From positions 177,587,001-177,651,000 of the forward strand of contig JAUMIR010000001.1 of the NCBI GenBank assembly GCA_030847615.1: DNA of 64,000 nucleotides. The letters are read 5' to 3'. Shown here one piece after another: positions 10,901-25,900 of this stretch; the first letter of the stretch is position 1, and the number at the start of each line of letters is the position of its first letter. The notes beneath the pieces are model-generated. The model was not told the DNA's origin. It was given only the letters and a program-made list of their open reading frames with translations, and did not search any database. A program made the position numbers and the translations under genes. The stretch is from Gambelia wislizenii (taxonomy: Eukaryota; Chordata; Lepidosauria; Squamata; Crotaphytidae).

Positions 10901-13900
10901 AGTCAAATAGTGGGCCAAAGGTACACTTTTTTCCTACTTACAGGAAGAAGGATGCCCTGTGTTGAGCTGTGCAGTCCTGAGACATGGCTTTGGCAAGACC
11001 ATGTCTAGCTAAAATCTGTAGATCCCAGTTCTTAACTGATTGGAAGGCTAGTACAGAATATCTAAATGATTCCTCTGCTGTAAATGAAATAAAATTGGGC
11101 CAAACACAGTGTTGCAGTTTATATTCCTTTGAAGTGTTTTTCTTTTTGTTTTGTTCTGATGTATTTCTAGTAAGTGTTGGCTAAACTAAGTGGAGTTGCA
11201 TTTAATTTTTAGTTGGGATATTTAAAAATAATGACAGCTTTCTTGAAATGTATAGATTAGGTTGTCCAGGATTTACGATACCAGAGTATGACCCAACACC
11301 TGTTGAGACAGGAGCCTCCAAGTCTCTGTTCTTTCCAGATCAAGCGATCAACAAACATCCCAGATTTAGGTAAGCATGTTTTAGAATGGTCTCCTCAGTA
11401 TAATGAAGTAATGATTAATATTTCCATTTTAGTGTAATACAAAGCTCATCAGAATATTTCATTTTGAAAATGGAGGAAGTCATAATAGACATCTGTTTAT
11501 AGTTGTACACTCATTCAGCTATTAAGTTTTCTAGAACTGTTGCTTCTTTGCTCAGTAGTACATGTATAAATATTGGTTTTTAAAAAAATAGATATTGTTA
11601 AAATGTTATCTACAATTAAAGACTGCACTACCCTTGGAGCAGTAGTTCAGACTCATACTCTTACCCTTATGGGATTCTTTCCATTTTAAAGTATAATTTT
11701 AAAGTACACTTGAGGGCATACAGAGACAGCTGGGTTCTGGGATAATCAAGTAAAGTCTATTCAAATTGCCATCTGTATTTGGTCTGAGCTTGCTGTTGTA
11801 AGAATAAGCCAGGTCTGTTTTGGAAGCATAGCGCCATTGCTTCCCTCCTGCCTGCCCCCATGGTACTCTTGCTTCATTTTTCTGGTGGTTGCAGCAGGGA
11901 CTATTAGGCTGCAGTATGGACAAAGATAAGGAAACTCTGTTGCCCTGGCTTTCTCTGATAGCATCATAGAAGCTCTTAGTTATATTAGAATAACATTGAT
12001 GCTTCGGAGAAATCTTTGAATGAAAAAACAAATGGAAACATGATTTTAGCTTTGCAGTATAGCTGGGCAGGAAGATGAATACCCAGGGAATTTTCTTAAA
12101 GCAAAAATCCTTTTAAGCATTTTTTGTCTTGATGTTAAAAAAATTAACCACTAATACAGTACAAATAATGTGTGAATATTTGTTTTTAGAAAACATTCAG
12201 AAGAATTATTTTTTATTTTAGTACTTTAACAAGAAACATACGGCACAGAAGGGGAGAGAAAGTGGTGATAAACGTACCAAGTGAGTGAAAATAACAACTT
12301 TTCAAACAAGAAGAAACAGATGGTTAGCAAAAGACTTAACTTGTTGTCATATATCTTATATAGTATTTAAGGACAAGAATACTCCATCACCATTTGTAGA
12401 AACATTCCCTAATGATGATGGTGAAGCAGCAAGAGCAGCCAAGCCTGATCATGTATATATGGATGCCATGGGGTTTGGAATGGGCAATTGCTGTCTTCAG
12501 GTAAGCTCAGTGATACGGTCATTAAATTGAGTAGTTAAATGTTTTTGCTTTTTGGTGGAAATCTTGTGTTAAATTGTTAAATCAGTTAAATCCAATTTCA
12601 GCTACAGTAAATCTATGGAATTGAATGGGACTTGTTAGTCACCACTTAATTAAGTCCCATAGATTTCAGTATCTCTTCTCTAGTTGGAAGTAATAGTGGA
12701 TTAAGCCTTTTGTCCAATATTAATTGCAATATCAGTTCCTTGTATATTTTGGTATTTTCCTATTCTATGTTTCTCTGTCTTTTCCCCCCCGAAAACCTGT
12801 TTACTGTTTAGAAAGTGATAAACTACAGCTGTAATTGTAACAAGCTGAATCTCAGCTCTTTTGAATCTTCTTGAACTAGGGAAATAAAAAGAAGGCTTGG
12901 GTCCAGGATTTCTGAAAGATTGCTTTTCTCCATATGTGCATGTGTGTGCTTTTATCTTTCCCATAGTTTTTCTGTGGATTTTCTTGCAGGCAGAAGTGGG
13001 CCAGAAAGCTACCAGGAAACAGTGCTCTATTTGTAGAATACTTTCCCCAGGCATTCTGTTGATGTCACTTTGGTGGCAAGACCTTTCATTTCCCAGGCCT
13101 TTTAATCTAAATCTTATTGCTCTTAGGTTCTTGGGCATCTTTTTCAAGATTTTAAGCTCTACTGGCTTTAGTGTATAATGTGTATCAACAATGTTATTTG
13201 TTGGATGTTGACTCAAAAGTGCCACAGAGTTCAGTGAGACTTCACTTCTGGTAAATGTGGGATTGTAGGTTGAGGGATGGGCAAAGTGCAGGCTGTTTTT
13301 ACAGCCCCCATTCTCCTCTGACATATTTGGTCCACTTTTTTTCTGGTAAAAAAGGGAAGGCGAATGGCTTCACCTGGACACCTCCGGGAGGGGCAGTTCA
13401 TTATTTAAGTAAGTTTCCACCATGCACTGTTTAACATTTAAAACAAACACTTTTTCAGAGTCAGCAATTGCTCCATTCCAGGGGTTCCTCTTTGTATTTT
13501 GTTATTTTTGGTGTTTTGTATGGTCTCCAAGGAGTCCCAAGAGCAAAAAACTGGCTTTAGGACAGTGAAAGCTGTTCAGACTAATACACAGCTTAATAAT
13601 ATTACAGGTCACCTCCCTGTATCCACAGGGGATAGGTTCCTGGACTTACCATGAACTTTCATGGTCTTACCTGAAACCACGGATCAAAGCAAACCCTATT
13701 GAAATTAATGACTTCCAGCCCAACTTCAGGCCGAAGCATACCGTAGAATCGTGCTGGAAGACCTAGAAAATGCTTAGAGAGGGAATTTTTTTTGGACATG
13801 AATAAGTAAAACCACAGATCCCAATCCTTGTGGATACAGGGATCGACATGTAATAACAACAACATTTATTTTGTACTCACTTCTCCCTGTCCCTGGATCC

Positions 13901-16900
13901 ATCCAGACAGAAAGCAACAACACATAACGTCATTTAAAAGAGCATATAAAACTAATACATGTTAAAATCCGTCGATAAATTCATTAAAAACTATAATTTA
14001 AAAATAATTTGGATTGGCCTGCCAGAAGAGATTGGTCTTTACTGCTGATTTAAACTCAAGACAGAGTCTTGAGCTGACAGATCTCTTCTAGCAAGTCACT
14101 CCACAGTCTGGGGGCAGCCAAAGAAAATGTCCTCAGGGGTAACAGTCAGTCTAGTTTTGGCTGACTAAAGTAGATGTTTCCCAGGGGACCTGAGTGCACT
14201 AGGCAGATGATGTGGGAGAAGGCGATCCTGTAGGCAACCCAGGCCCAAACCATGTAGGGCTTTAACAGTAACAACCAACACTTTGCATTTTGCCCAGAAA
14301 CTAATTGGCAGCCTATTGACTGATTTAAATATAGGTGTAATATGATCACTCCTACATGTATCAGTAACCACTCTGGCTGCCATGTTTTAAACTAATTGCA
14401 GTTTCCAAACTTGGTACAGAGGTAGTCCACTGTACAGCACATTGCAGAAGTTCAGCCTTGACATTACCAGGGCATGCACTACCTACTTTAGATCCTCCAG
14501 CTCTAGGAGGAAGGGGTGCAGCTGATGTAACAACTGAAGCTGATCATAAGCACTGCTGACTGTCACATCTATCTGGGCTGATATTTGGAAGGACAGATCC
14601 AGGAGCATCCCCAAGCTGCAAACACAGGCTTTCAGGGGGATGTAACCCCATCTAGGACTGGCTGACACACCCCGAACACCAGGTTAGGACCCTTGACAGT
14701 AAAACCTCCAAATCGTTGTAAACCGCTTAGGGAGTGCTTGGCACTGATAAGCAGTATATAAATATACACACTATTGCTATTGCTTTCTTGTCTGGATTCA
14801 GTTTCACTTTGTTTTTCCTCATCACTCATTATCTCCTCCAGGCATTGATTCAGAGGAAAGACACTATTTTTAGCTGATGCTATTATTGAAGGCATAAAGA
14901 AATATATTTGGGTGTCATCAGCATACTGATACAAACAGACAGACAGATTGCCCCTGCCCCATGCCTCTGGAGGATCTCTCCCAATGGTTTCATGTAGAAG
15001 TTAAACAGCACTGGGGATAGAATGGCACCTTGTGGTATGCCATATAACTACTCCTTTTTTGAGGAGCAGCTATCCCCTAGCACCACCTGGTCCTGGCTAA
15101 ACAGGAACCACTGAAGCACAGTACCTTTGATTCACAAACCCGTTGGGTGTTGCAGAAGGATACCATAGTAGATGAGATTGAATGCCGCTGAGTGGTCCAA
15201 AAGCACCAACAGGGACACGCTCCCCCCTATTGATGTTCAGGTGAAAATCATTCACTATAGTAAATACTATAGTATTATAGTAAAGGATATATATACGATA
15301 TTGTATGTATAGATACCCAATCATTTAAAATGATTTTATAAAGTTTAGCATAGAGACCTTCTCTACTTCTGCAGAAAAAAATCACAGTGTTTGTTTTTTG
15401 TAACAAATATGAAAATTTATTTTACATTAAAATAATAACATACTAACATAATCAGCAGAAGAAAAGACTAACAAAACAATTTCCCAGTAGAATATCCTTT
15501 CTACAGTATTTCTTGTTGGCAACTTAAGGATCTTAGACTGAAGCTGATGGAAATTTCTATGTCCATGTATAATTTGTAGTGACATATTAGTGGCCTAAGG
15601 CTATACCCCTAAATATGGCACAAACTCCGCTGTAAAATACATATTTTTATATGGGGCAGGATGAAAGGAATGGGAAAAATACATAAGGTTATCGGAAACA
15701 GTTTGGATCCAAAATGGTAGAATTGTGTTGACACTCCCAATCAGTCTAGCTCAGCCTGGGTGTCATTAAGAGCACCCATTGACTGCAGCACAAAACATTC
15801 ACCCAATGACAGGCAACTTGCTAATTATACACTAGAACAGAAAATTCCTGCTAGTACTAATTCACATAAAAGTACAGTATAGTCCCTGTATCCGCAGGGG
15901 ATATTATCCCACTTACCATGGATACTGGAAACTGCAGATGATAGCGAACCCTATTAAAATGAATGATTTCCAGCCCAAGCATACCATAGAGTCATGCTGA
16001 AGGACCTAGAAGATGCCTAGAGAGAACACCTCTGTAGGCATCTAGGTTCTCCAGAACACAAGATGAGCAGCAGCCCACTGACTTGTATAAATAAGAAGAT
16101 AAGGGCTAGAAGGGCACATAATAAGGGGCAGAGAAGTGTGCAGGAGAAAATTTGGGGTGGTAAATAAGTATTCAAGAGGGAAGAAGGTGCTTAAGGCATC
16201 TTAAATGGCCATTAAAAATAGAACATGTAGCCTGCTACATCAAGTTGTAGATAATAGTGACTATATTGTGGTTGGTTAATGTAACTTCTTGAACCTAGTG
16301 AAGTTGGTTCTAGTTTTTTTTTACAAGGATCACACTGCTCTTATTTAATCATGATTTGTATTTTTTCTATAGGTAACATTCCAGGCTTGCAGCATTTCTG
16401 AAGCAAGATACCTTTATGATCAGTTAGCCACAATCTGTCCTATTGTGGTGAGTGATAGAATTTATCCCAGCACATATTATATTGTTTATAGATATATCAG
16501 ACTACAGAAAGCATCAGCATAAAATGGGTAGAGCTTATGTGCCCACTAGTTTCAAAACCTGATAAAATAATTATTAGTTGCTGAAACTTTTAAAAATAAT
16601 GGTTCAGATTATACGGGCTATGAAATACTGTACTTAACTTTTGTCATGAGTGAAGATAATTTCTGTTAACAAATAGCTTAATAACTTAAGCACAGGAGTT
16701 TGTGAAAATAAAAGTAAATGTTAATGGCTTGTAGAATAAAAGTGTTGCAGATTTAACACAAAATGCAGATGTTGTCAATACTTGTGCTAGCACAAGAAAA
16801 ATTTCTACAGGAGAGTCCATAAAGTGTTTATTGCAAAGGTGCCTCTTCATTCCCAAAATGTACAGCCATCTGCAACAGTCCTGAATAATGACAGTTTGGG

Positions 16901-19900
16901 ACATAAGACTTGCAAGGATGGTAAAGGACAACACAGAGTTAGAATATGTGCTGCAAGTACAATGAATGATTTGAAAAACAGTCTGTATAACTTATTGCTC
17001 TTATTGACAGAATTGTCACTTCAAGTTTGAGACTGCTTTTCTTTCCTGTACACCTCTTTCCACCAGCTGCCTTTCCTCTAACTGAAGAAGCTTCACACTA
17101 GTAGAAAGGCAATGTTGGATTCAATTAAAAATTTACAGCAGGTGAAACTGCTTTTCTTCAGAAGAAAAATCCAAAATCCATGGAAATTCACTATTCACAC
17201 AAAAAAAATCTTCATATTCTTTGTATTCTTTGAATAGAGATGCTAGTGTATGCCCCTACTTGGAACTGCCTCTACAATTTATTTCTGAATACTGGAGGTG
17301 CAGGAGTACCCTTAATGACACAGTGCATGGCTGATTAGGAAGAGGTGAAATTGGTTGGAAGATGCTGGCTGGAATTCATAATGGAATGAGTTAGCAAAAA
17401 GTGCTACTACCGTAGTCAAATAATACTTTGTAGGTTTCTTCTGCAGTTGGGGACAAACAGCATCCTGTGTTTCAGAATACAGTATCTTTTAGGTTTATAT
17501 GGTAATATATTTATATCTTTATGTGTTACGTAATTTTTAATTTTTTTAGATGGCATTAAGTGCTGCAGCGCCATTTTATCGAGGCTACGTGACAGACATT
17601 GATTGCCGTTGGGGAGTAATATCTGCATCAGTAGATGACAGAACAAGGGAAGAGAGAGGATTAGAGGTATGGGCCAGAACAATTATATAGTTTCTATATA
17701 AAATGCTGTAACAGTGTGCATCCTCAGTTATGTGTTTAGAATCAATGGTTTGTTTAAAATGCTTACAATTCTATTAGCTTAATTTTCCTACATTAAGTTA
17801 CAGCAACTTGGTGTAGTGTTCAGCCCTTCCCTTTGACTTTTCTGCATTTTGTTGTGTTGCAACTTGGAACTGAAATGGATTCAATTGGCAGTGTTACCAC
17901 TTGATGTGCACAAGATATTAAACACTGAAGGTACATTTTTTTTATTGTGGCACAATAAAAAAAAAGAAACAGGTACTTGTTGATTGAATAAGTGTTCATG
18001 TCCCTGTGTTACTACTTGGTAGAACACCTTTGTTCTACCATGAACCATCCCACTCTCATCACCACTGGAGGAACTCAGTACCACTATTGATACTGTCTGC
18101 TACAGGACTGAGCTGAATTCTGTCGCTTTCAGTATCACCATCTCAGTACAGGACTTTGGTACAGACTTGTGCTTCATCTCCAAGGCCTGTCCAGCCTGAG
18201 CTTCTGATGCGAGTACCATCTCGTTCTCCAGCATTACCTAGCATGGGGTGGCACCCGTACCATTGACACATCTGACCTGTCTTCCATCTGCAGCAGCCTC
18301 TCCATCCCGTTGGTTTCACATTGTCTCACAATTGGACTCCTCCACCTCTGTGTGTATGAGAATATACCAGCAGCTTTTGTGGGAAAAGATTACTCTATAC
18401 TTGGATATGTTGTCTGAGGAGGATCTCAAATTCACCACAGTTTCACAGGCAGAACCACATAGACTTGCTGCCCAGGAAATTACTATGACACGCCATACAG
18501 CTGATTGCAGCAGAAAGGCCTTGGCTGGCGCTATCTATTTCTGTTGTCATGCCTGGCTTTATGCTGTAGGTTTCTCCTATCAGGGAGAGGCCAGAAGCAT
18601 GATTGCAGATCTTCCCTTCAACAAAGGAGGTCTCTTTAATACCAAGACTGATGACAAACTGGAGCACACCCATAAGATGCCCTCCACAGCCAGAAAAGTC
18701 AGCCTTCCACTCCTTGATGAAGTCATCAGCTAAATTGAGAGTCTCTTGGTTGAGGTTTACTCTGACTTACTGTTGCCAGTACAGCCCAGGAGGCAGTCAC
18801 CAACAGGGGCCTGCAGCTTTACCTGCCTCTTACCTTGAAAAATTGCTCCTTGACTGGCAGGTATAGACAGCAGTTCTGGAAAAAGCACCAGAAGCTTAGT
18901 AAGCAGCGCCTTTGACTTTTGATGAATGACAGTCTTGCTACCACTCTTCTACTCTCCCACCTTCTATCCTTCAAATATAGGCTCCAGAGATTCCATCTTG
19001 CCTGGCCTCCATCACCTCATACTCACTGGTCCTTGATACTGTCAGGAGAGGGTACACAATAAGAGTTTTGGAAGACTTCCCCCTATTGGGGGTTTTCGTG
19101 GAAGTCCTCCCTCACCTATGCTCAAAGAGGAGGTGAAGCCCTGCTCTCAAAGGGACTATAAAGCCTTTCTCTATCTCTCATTTTCTTCTCCCACTACTTC
19201 ATTGTGTCCAAGAAGGATGGAGGACTGCACCCCATTCTGGACCTTTGAGGAGTCAACTTCTACATATAGCCCAGATGTTTCAGAATTGTCTCTCTTGGCT
19301 CCATCCTCCCTGATGCAGGTCAACTGATTTGCTGCCGTAGACTTAAGAATGTGTATTTTCACATCACCATCAGACCATCCCATAGACACTTCTGCTTTGT
19401 GGTGGGAAGACAAGCTTGTTAGTTCCACATTTTACCCTTTGGCCTTTGCACTGCCTCATGTGTATTCCCCAAGTGCATGGCAGTGGTGGCTGCTGGCATC
19501 AGCAAGGCCTTGTCCTTTTTATTATATACAGAGACTATTGGCTTTTGGTTTCTCACACTCGCAAGCATCTCGGCTTTTGACTCTTTGGGTATCACTGAAA
19601 ATTATGAGAAGTCCCACCTAGAACCATCTCAACAATTGCGGTTTATAGGGGCCATTATAGCTGCAAGTCTTCTTGGATGAGTCTGTCAGCTTTGTGCATC
19701 TGGATCCTATGATTTTTGCCCATTTTTCTTCGGCAAACTTGCTTAGCATTCTCATGTTGGATGAGGGACCATTGATAAACAGCCACATTCAAGTTTTCCC
19801 ACATAATGAACCTTGACTTGTCTATTCTAGGGCTTCAGATTCTTGTTTGTAAACTACTTCAGTGTTCCTTTGGCTGTGTGTTTGAAGACATTATTCTGCT

Positions 19901-22900
19901 GGAAGGTTAACCTCTATCCCAGTCCCAAGTCCCTTTCAGTCTAAACCAGGTTATTGTCTAGAATTTGGCTCATCTGAAATAAATTTACCACAACATGATG
20001 CTGTTCCTATCATGCTTCACTGTGGGGGTGGTATTCTAAGGAGGGTGGTTGAAGCAATCCACTACCATTAGGTTATTCCTTGCTCCAGCTGATCTAGACA
20101 AAAGATCAAAATTCCAAACCATTTAAGCCATTGCTCACTTTCCCCCTTCAGTTTTTCTTTTGCCTGGCCAGCTGGTCAAGAATTTGTCTCTAACTATTGT
20201 TCAGGCTAAGCTATAACATACGTTTAACTACTTAGGAAGAAGACATTACGTTTATAACTATGGCATTGGTGGGAGATTAGTTAAAGAAAAAGAGGAAAAA
20301 AATGGGGTCTGATGAAGAAGAACTCTGTCTCCCATCGGAGAGAAAGAAAAGGCAGCCAGATGAGGAAACTGCCATTAAAACAGCTCAAACAGCTTCAGAT
20401 ACACAGCCTACAGTGTAAAAATATAAGCAAAAATATTTTAGTCTTTCAGTTGGGCATTGAGAGGCAAACCTCTGAACAGACTCCTGGATCCATTTTAAAG
20501 AAAATATTTCTAAATTCAAGTGAAAGTGAGATGAAGGGATAGTCCCCTCTGCAAATCTCAGAAGCAAAAAACATGGCTATAAGTGCTAAGCCAATTGAAT
20601 TGGGAAAAAACTAAAAGACTTCAAAACGACAGAAGTAAAGAGAAAATTAAGACAGAAGATTTACTGGTCCACTTTCCCTAGAGAGGGAATGGTAGATAAG
20701 ACAATTCAAGTGTAAATGCAGCTTCAGAACACCATCTTGAATCGAAGGATTCTAGGCAGACAGGTGTGGGAGAAACAAAGAGCTTTCAAGCCACTCAGAG
20801 AAGGCTGTAAATTTAAATGCAATTTAAGAAATTGAGTCTTTTAAAATATGAGCCATGCAAATGAGATACAAGAATTTTTGTTAACTTACTTAGCAACAAT
20901 GTTTATTCTGTCACAGCCTCAAGTACAGATGCATTCAAACAGAATTAAATTATTCCAACCAATCATTTGGATATGTTTGCAATAAGAAACATAGTTAAGG
21001 AAAGTAGTAATACAAAAAGTAGAAGCAAGAATACAGTACTAAATAGTTTCAGAAACTCCTAGGCTCAGAGGATATAAGTGCTTGTACTGTTCAATGAGCA
21101 TTGTATAAGTCAGAAAAATTGCTTCAATGTGTGGCTGATTTGGATATGATGCAAGGGCACAGGAGATCTCTGTGGTTAAAGCATTGGAAGGCCACATTGA
21201 GAGCTAAGTTGGTAAATACTCCCTGTAAGGGACAAATATATTGTTTGGTGAAAAGGCATTAGAAAAAGTCCTAGTGGAAGAGAAAGATAAGTAGGCTCTT
21301 CCTACAATCCAAAAAGTTGGACAGGAGGTATTTTAGAAGGGAGATCTATTCTTTTGAGGAGGAAGAGTTCTCCAGAAACAAAGAGACTTTGGGAATTTCA
21401 AAAAGTGAAATTGTAATAGATTCCAGTTCAGACAACAGGGTCAACAACAACCACGAAGAGGAGCCAACCATTCCAAAATGGCGTGGCAGGTAATAATAGT
21501 GACTGGAGGGATTTGCCTGTAGGGAGATTACATTGGTCATTATGGAGAGATATAACAACAGATGAGTTCTTCAAGTAGTTCAAGAAGTATAAAATCATTT
21601 TGGTCATTCTATGAAGGCTGAAGGAGCAATCCACTTACACCTGTGGCTGCTCCAAAAAATTGGGGAGGGTATTTCCTGTTCATTTCCTGTCCGCTTTATT
21701 GCTTCTTCTAATTTACTGTCTAAAACTGTGAGCATGCAAGGCTATGTAACAAAACTTAAAGGAGACAAAGAGGGAGCAACAGATTAAATGGTTTAGAATT
21801 TTGGTCTCCTGCCTTGATCAGCTGGATTGATCAAATTTTGCTTCTTCAGCCTTCCTAGAACGACCATTCATGGTAATTATTAGCTTTTCATTCTCAGGGC
21901 AATGAGTGTTTTGGGTTTTGTACCACACAGAGCAACAAATTGAGTTTTCTCAGACCAAAGAACCATTATCCATGTTTGCTTTGTTTCCCACATGCCTTTT
22001 TGCCAAATCCAAAGCGGCTTTGTTAAAGGATTTGTTTCAGGAACAGCTCTTTTTTTGTCCAGCTTGTGGAGCATCTTGATGATAGCTGTCCCGTGGGTAG
22101 TTTCTTCCATCTCAGCTTCAGAGCTTCAGCTCCCTCTGAGTTACGATTGGCCATTTATTTGCTTCTCTGAATTATGTACCCCCCCCAAAAAAAATCTGGT
22201 CACTGAGTTGTGTGGATAGTCTTTTCTAGGCAGGGTCATCATTGAGCCATATTCTTTCTCAGAGATGTTCATAGTTTGGGATATTTTTCAAATAACCCAA
22301 CTATGATTGGTGTCCTGCACAATTTTATCCTGGACTTATTTTGATAGTTCTTTGGTCTTCATTTTGCTGTTTGTTTAGAAATGCTCTCCTGCAAACTCTT
22401 GCGCCTTCCCGAAACAAGTATATTTAATTTGTAGATCATGTAGCATGAAACACAGATGAACTCCATTGAACTAATTATGTGACTTCTGGAGGCAGTGGGT
22501 TGCACCAGAGATTATTTAGGTGTGTGACAGCAAAAGGAATACTTGAATACTTGTGCAACCAAGAAGTGACATTTTGTTTTTGTGTGCTTCACTTTTGTGC
22601 CAAAGTACAAAGATTTTGCACAGTTACAGTGTTATGTATATCAATGCCAATTAAATCCATTTCAATTTCAGGAACTAACAAAAAAATGTGGAAAAATCAA
22701 ATATTTCTGCTAGGCACTGTATCTAAATATTATTCTCCCAGTGCTAAAACATAATGGTTAATGAACATTAAAAAGTCTTCTACTTCAGCTCTAATGGGGA
22801 ATTTGAGCTGAAGTCAATTCAGAACCAAAGTACTAATGAGGTATGAGAATAAAGACCCATAACCCTGGTATTTAGCTTTGTGAAGCCTCATGTTGATTGT

Positions 22901-25900
22901 CTCCAATAGGCCATAGTTACATAAATCAGAGTAACTTCTACATTCTTAGTTCCAAAACCTAATTGCAGATATAGGGGCAGATTACATAGTAAACTTTAAG
23001 TACAAGGTTTATTTCTGTATAGCATACCTAGAATTACTGTATTAGAAAAAAAATCCTGGCATGTGTGTGTACAAATAAGTTAAATGTGATGTTCTTCCAG
23101 TGTGAAAAGCAAATATGCAGTTGAATGTTGTATAAAATTATGTACCTGTTCTGACTACATAACACCACCAAACACATATTGACTTAATATGATCCATAGC
23201 ACATGGCTTCTATCTTGTATTTAAAATGTGGTAATTCTACCTTGATGTGGACATAAACCACTGGAAATCACATTTTTAGTTTCTGTTAAAAAGGTATACT
23301 TATTTAGTGTTTTTATCCTCGATTGTCAAGTAATATTTATAAGCACTGGATATTTTTCTTCTTAAATTACATAGCCATTGAAGAACAACCGTTACAGAAT
23401 CCATAAATCCAGATATGATTCCATAGACAGTTATCTCTCTGAATGTGGTGAAAAGTACAATGACATAGATTTGACAATAGATAAAGAAATCTATGACCAT
23501 CTAGTGAACGAAGGTACGTATTTGAACCAGTGGGGCTGTGTGCCTTTGACTTTATTTCCATCTTAACAGAGTACAGTTATTAAGCAGGGCATCTTATGGT
23601 TAACTTTGCAATAGCTGTGCTTTTGAAATATAATGACTCTGCAGTACTATGCGTGCTAATTAATTTGCTGAAGAAACTGCCTCATCTAGAAAGGGAATCC
23701 TTTGCTAAGCAGTAGGATATTCTTGTGCACAGAATAAATAGTGGTGGCCCTACCTAGTAAGTGGCCCTACCCCTTTTTTTACTCCCAAAGTTCTATTTCA
23801 TGTTTTTGTGGTGATCACATTCTCTAATCATACTTTGTGAAATAACTGTCAGCAAATATGTGTTCATTGAATCTTTGTGCTTGATAGACTGTTTTCCCTT
23901 TAATATTGGAAAATGTCATGATATCTTGCTTTTGTAGGTATTGACCATCTTCTAGCACAACATATTGCTCACCTATTTATTCGTGATCCACTGACTCTGT
24001 TTGAAGAGAAAATACATCTGGATGATGCAAATGAATCTGACCACTTTGAGGTTGTGACTTATACTAGTTTCCTTATACTAAATTTTATATATTTGTGTTT
24101 AATATATTGTGGGACTGCTATAGGACATATAATAAAAAGAAGTCAAATACACAACTACATTCAGATACACTAGATAATTATTTACAATCTCATGTGGTTT
24201 ATTAGTGTTTCTAAATTATAAGTACCAACGTTAGAAACATCTAAGTCATATCATGATTTGTTTTAAAGGTAAAGACTTTTAAAAGTGGGCATCTTTTTGG
24301 AGTATTATATACCAGCAAAAGTGCACGGTGCAACAAAAATGTTTGTAAACACACAGTCAAAGCACAAGCCAGTGATGATTCAGGAAGATCTGATGTAACT
24401 GTGTAACAGTTTGAAAGTGTGAAAAGAATATAGAAAAGGAAAAAGTTATCCTCCTTCGTGTAACTATGTTTTCCTAGGGCATTGTAGTGTGACATTGGTG
24501 CCCAGCTTTGCTGTTGTTGGTGGGAAACTTCAAAAAGGGATGCACACATTTCTCTGACCAAGTATAAAGTTCCTTCGTGGAGTAAAGTTAGAGCTAGTAG
24601 GTTTGGTACTTAAATGTTGAACGAGAACTGGGAAGGCCTAGGTCCAGATTTCCACTCAACCACTAACATTGCTGGGTGACCTTGGGACAGTCATTCATCC
24701 TAATCTGCCTCATAGTTATAAAATGCCAGGTGGGACAGGGATTGAATTCTGTGGAGGAAAAATGGAAAACAAATAGAATTATTAGATATAAATGCAAAAC
24801 TATGAATGTTCTGGTTGATATATAAACTGCTTTATTATGTAAAATTAACAGTGCTAATTAACAGTGCTAATTTTATTGTGTAACATTAACAGTGTTACAA
24901 ATGATGCCTAGCAATCTTTTAGCAAATTAAGTGGTTTTTGTGATGGAATATGCTTAAAGCTACTATTACATTCCTATATCTGCACTTGTGTATTAGTGAT
25001 CTGTGGCTGCACTTTATATGGACTTTTTAAAAACTGTTTTGCCCAGGCACTGAGTGTGGGAAGAGGGTGTAATGTGACTACTACAAAGAATTCACATATC
25101 TTGTGTTGTTTTAATACTTTCATCCAGAGGACAACTGTACCATTCAGTTATTTTGTTATGACATTTTAACATTTTCCTATCTTACACTTTATACTTGGGA
25201 TATGCATTCCATATCCAGTAGCTATTAACATGAGAGCAAATCTGAGAGTGACTTTACATATAGTACTTTGAACATCAGGTATATGATTCTTGAATGCTTT
25301 ATTAGCACAAGTAAGTATGAATAGTTCAGTAGCTTATTGCTTTTGTGATTCTTCAAAATTTTGGTCATTTCAGGCTCTTGGAAGAAGATCTTAACGGTTA
25401 ATTGAGCAGTTTGATATCATAGTCATAGTAAATATTCTGTTTCTTATAGAATATTCAGTCAACAAACTGGCAAACAATGAGATTTAAACCACCTCCTCCA
25501 AATTCAGATATTGGATGGAGAGTTGAGTTCAGACCGATGGAGGTAAGGAATCGGCATGTTCAATAGGTGATTTGAACTTGAAAATCAAAGCTTCTGTATA
25601 TAGCAGAAGTCTTCATTACTACCTGTTCAGGCTTACTCTTCGTCCCTTTAAAGCAATGCAAGGTCCTAGGTTTTAATAAGGTATGCATTAAAGCTTCATT
25701 CATATAATTCAGTGTTTCTCAACCAGGGTTCCCTGGAACCCTAGGGTTCCCCAAAAGGTTGCTAGGGGTTCCTCAAGAGATTGTGATTGTGGGGGAAAGG
25801 CAGTAGCAGTATATAGAATAATGTTTATGCAGGGGTTCCCCAAGACCTGAAAATTATTTCAAGGGTTCCTCCAGGGTAAAAAAATTGAGAAAGGCTGATA

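Larger units (their letters stand above)
17801..22719 (-). pseudogene. Tc1/mariner transposon, split by two insertions
   Basis: The left end 'cagcaacttggtgtagtg' and right end 'tttctgctaggcactg' resemble Tc1 termini and are flanked by TA at 17799-17800 and 22720-22721. Transposase-like sequence is read on the minus strand at 19650-20040 and 21890-22230, broken by stops. Two blocks, 18033-19650 and 20043-21890, do not belong to it. Without them the element would be about 1.4 kb, close to the usual Tc1 size. It fills most of GCLC intron 8. Confidence 0.8.

Noticed and set aside
18248..18733. 161-codon frame as a possible host gene
   Set aside because: Its text ([20 protein letters not shown]) fits a DIRS-type gag inside a transposon fragment followed by RT sequence.
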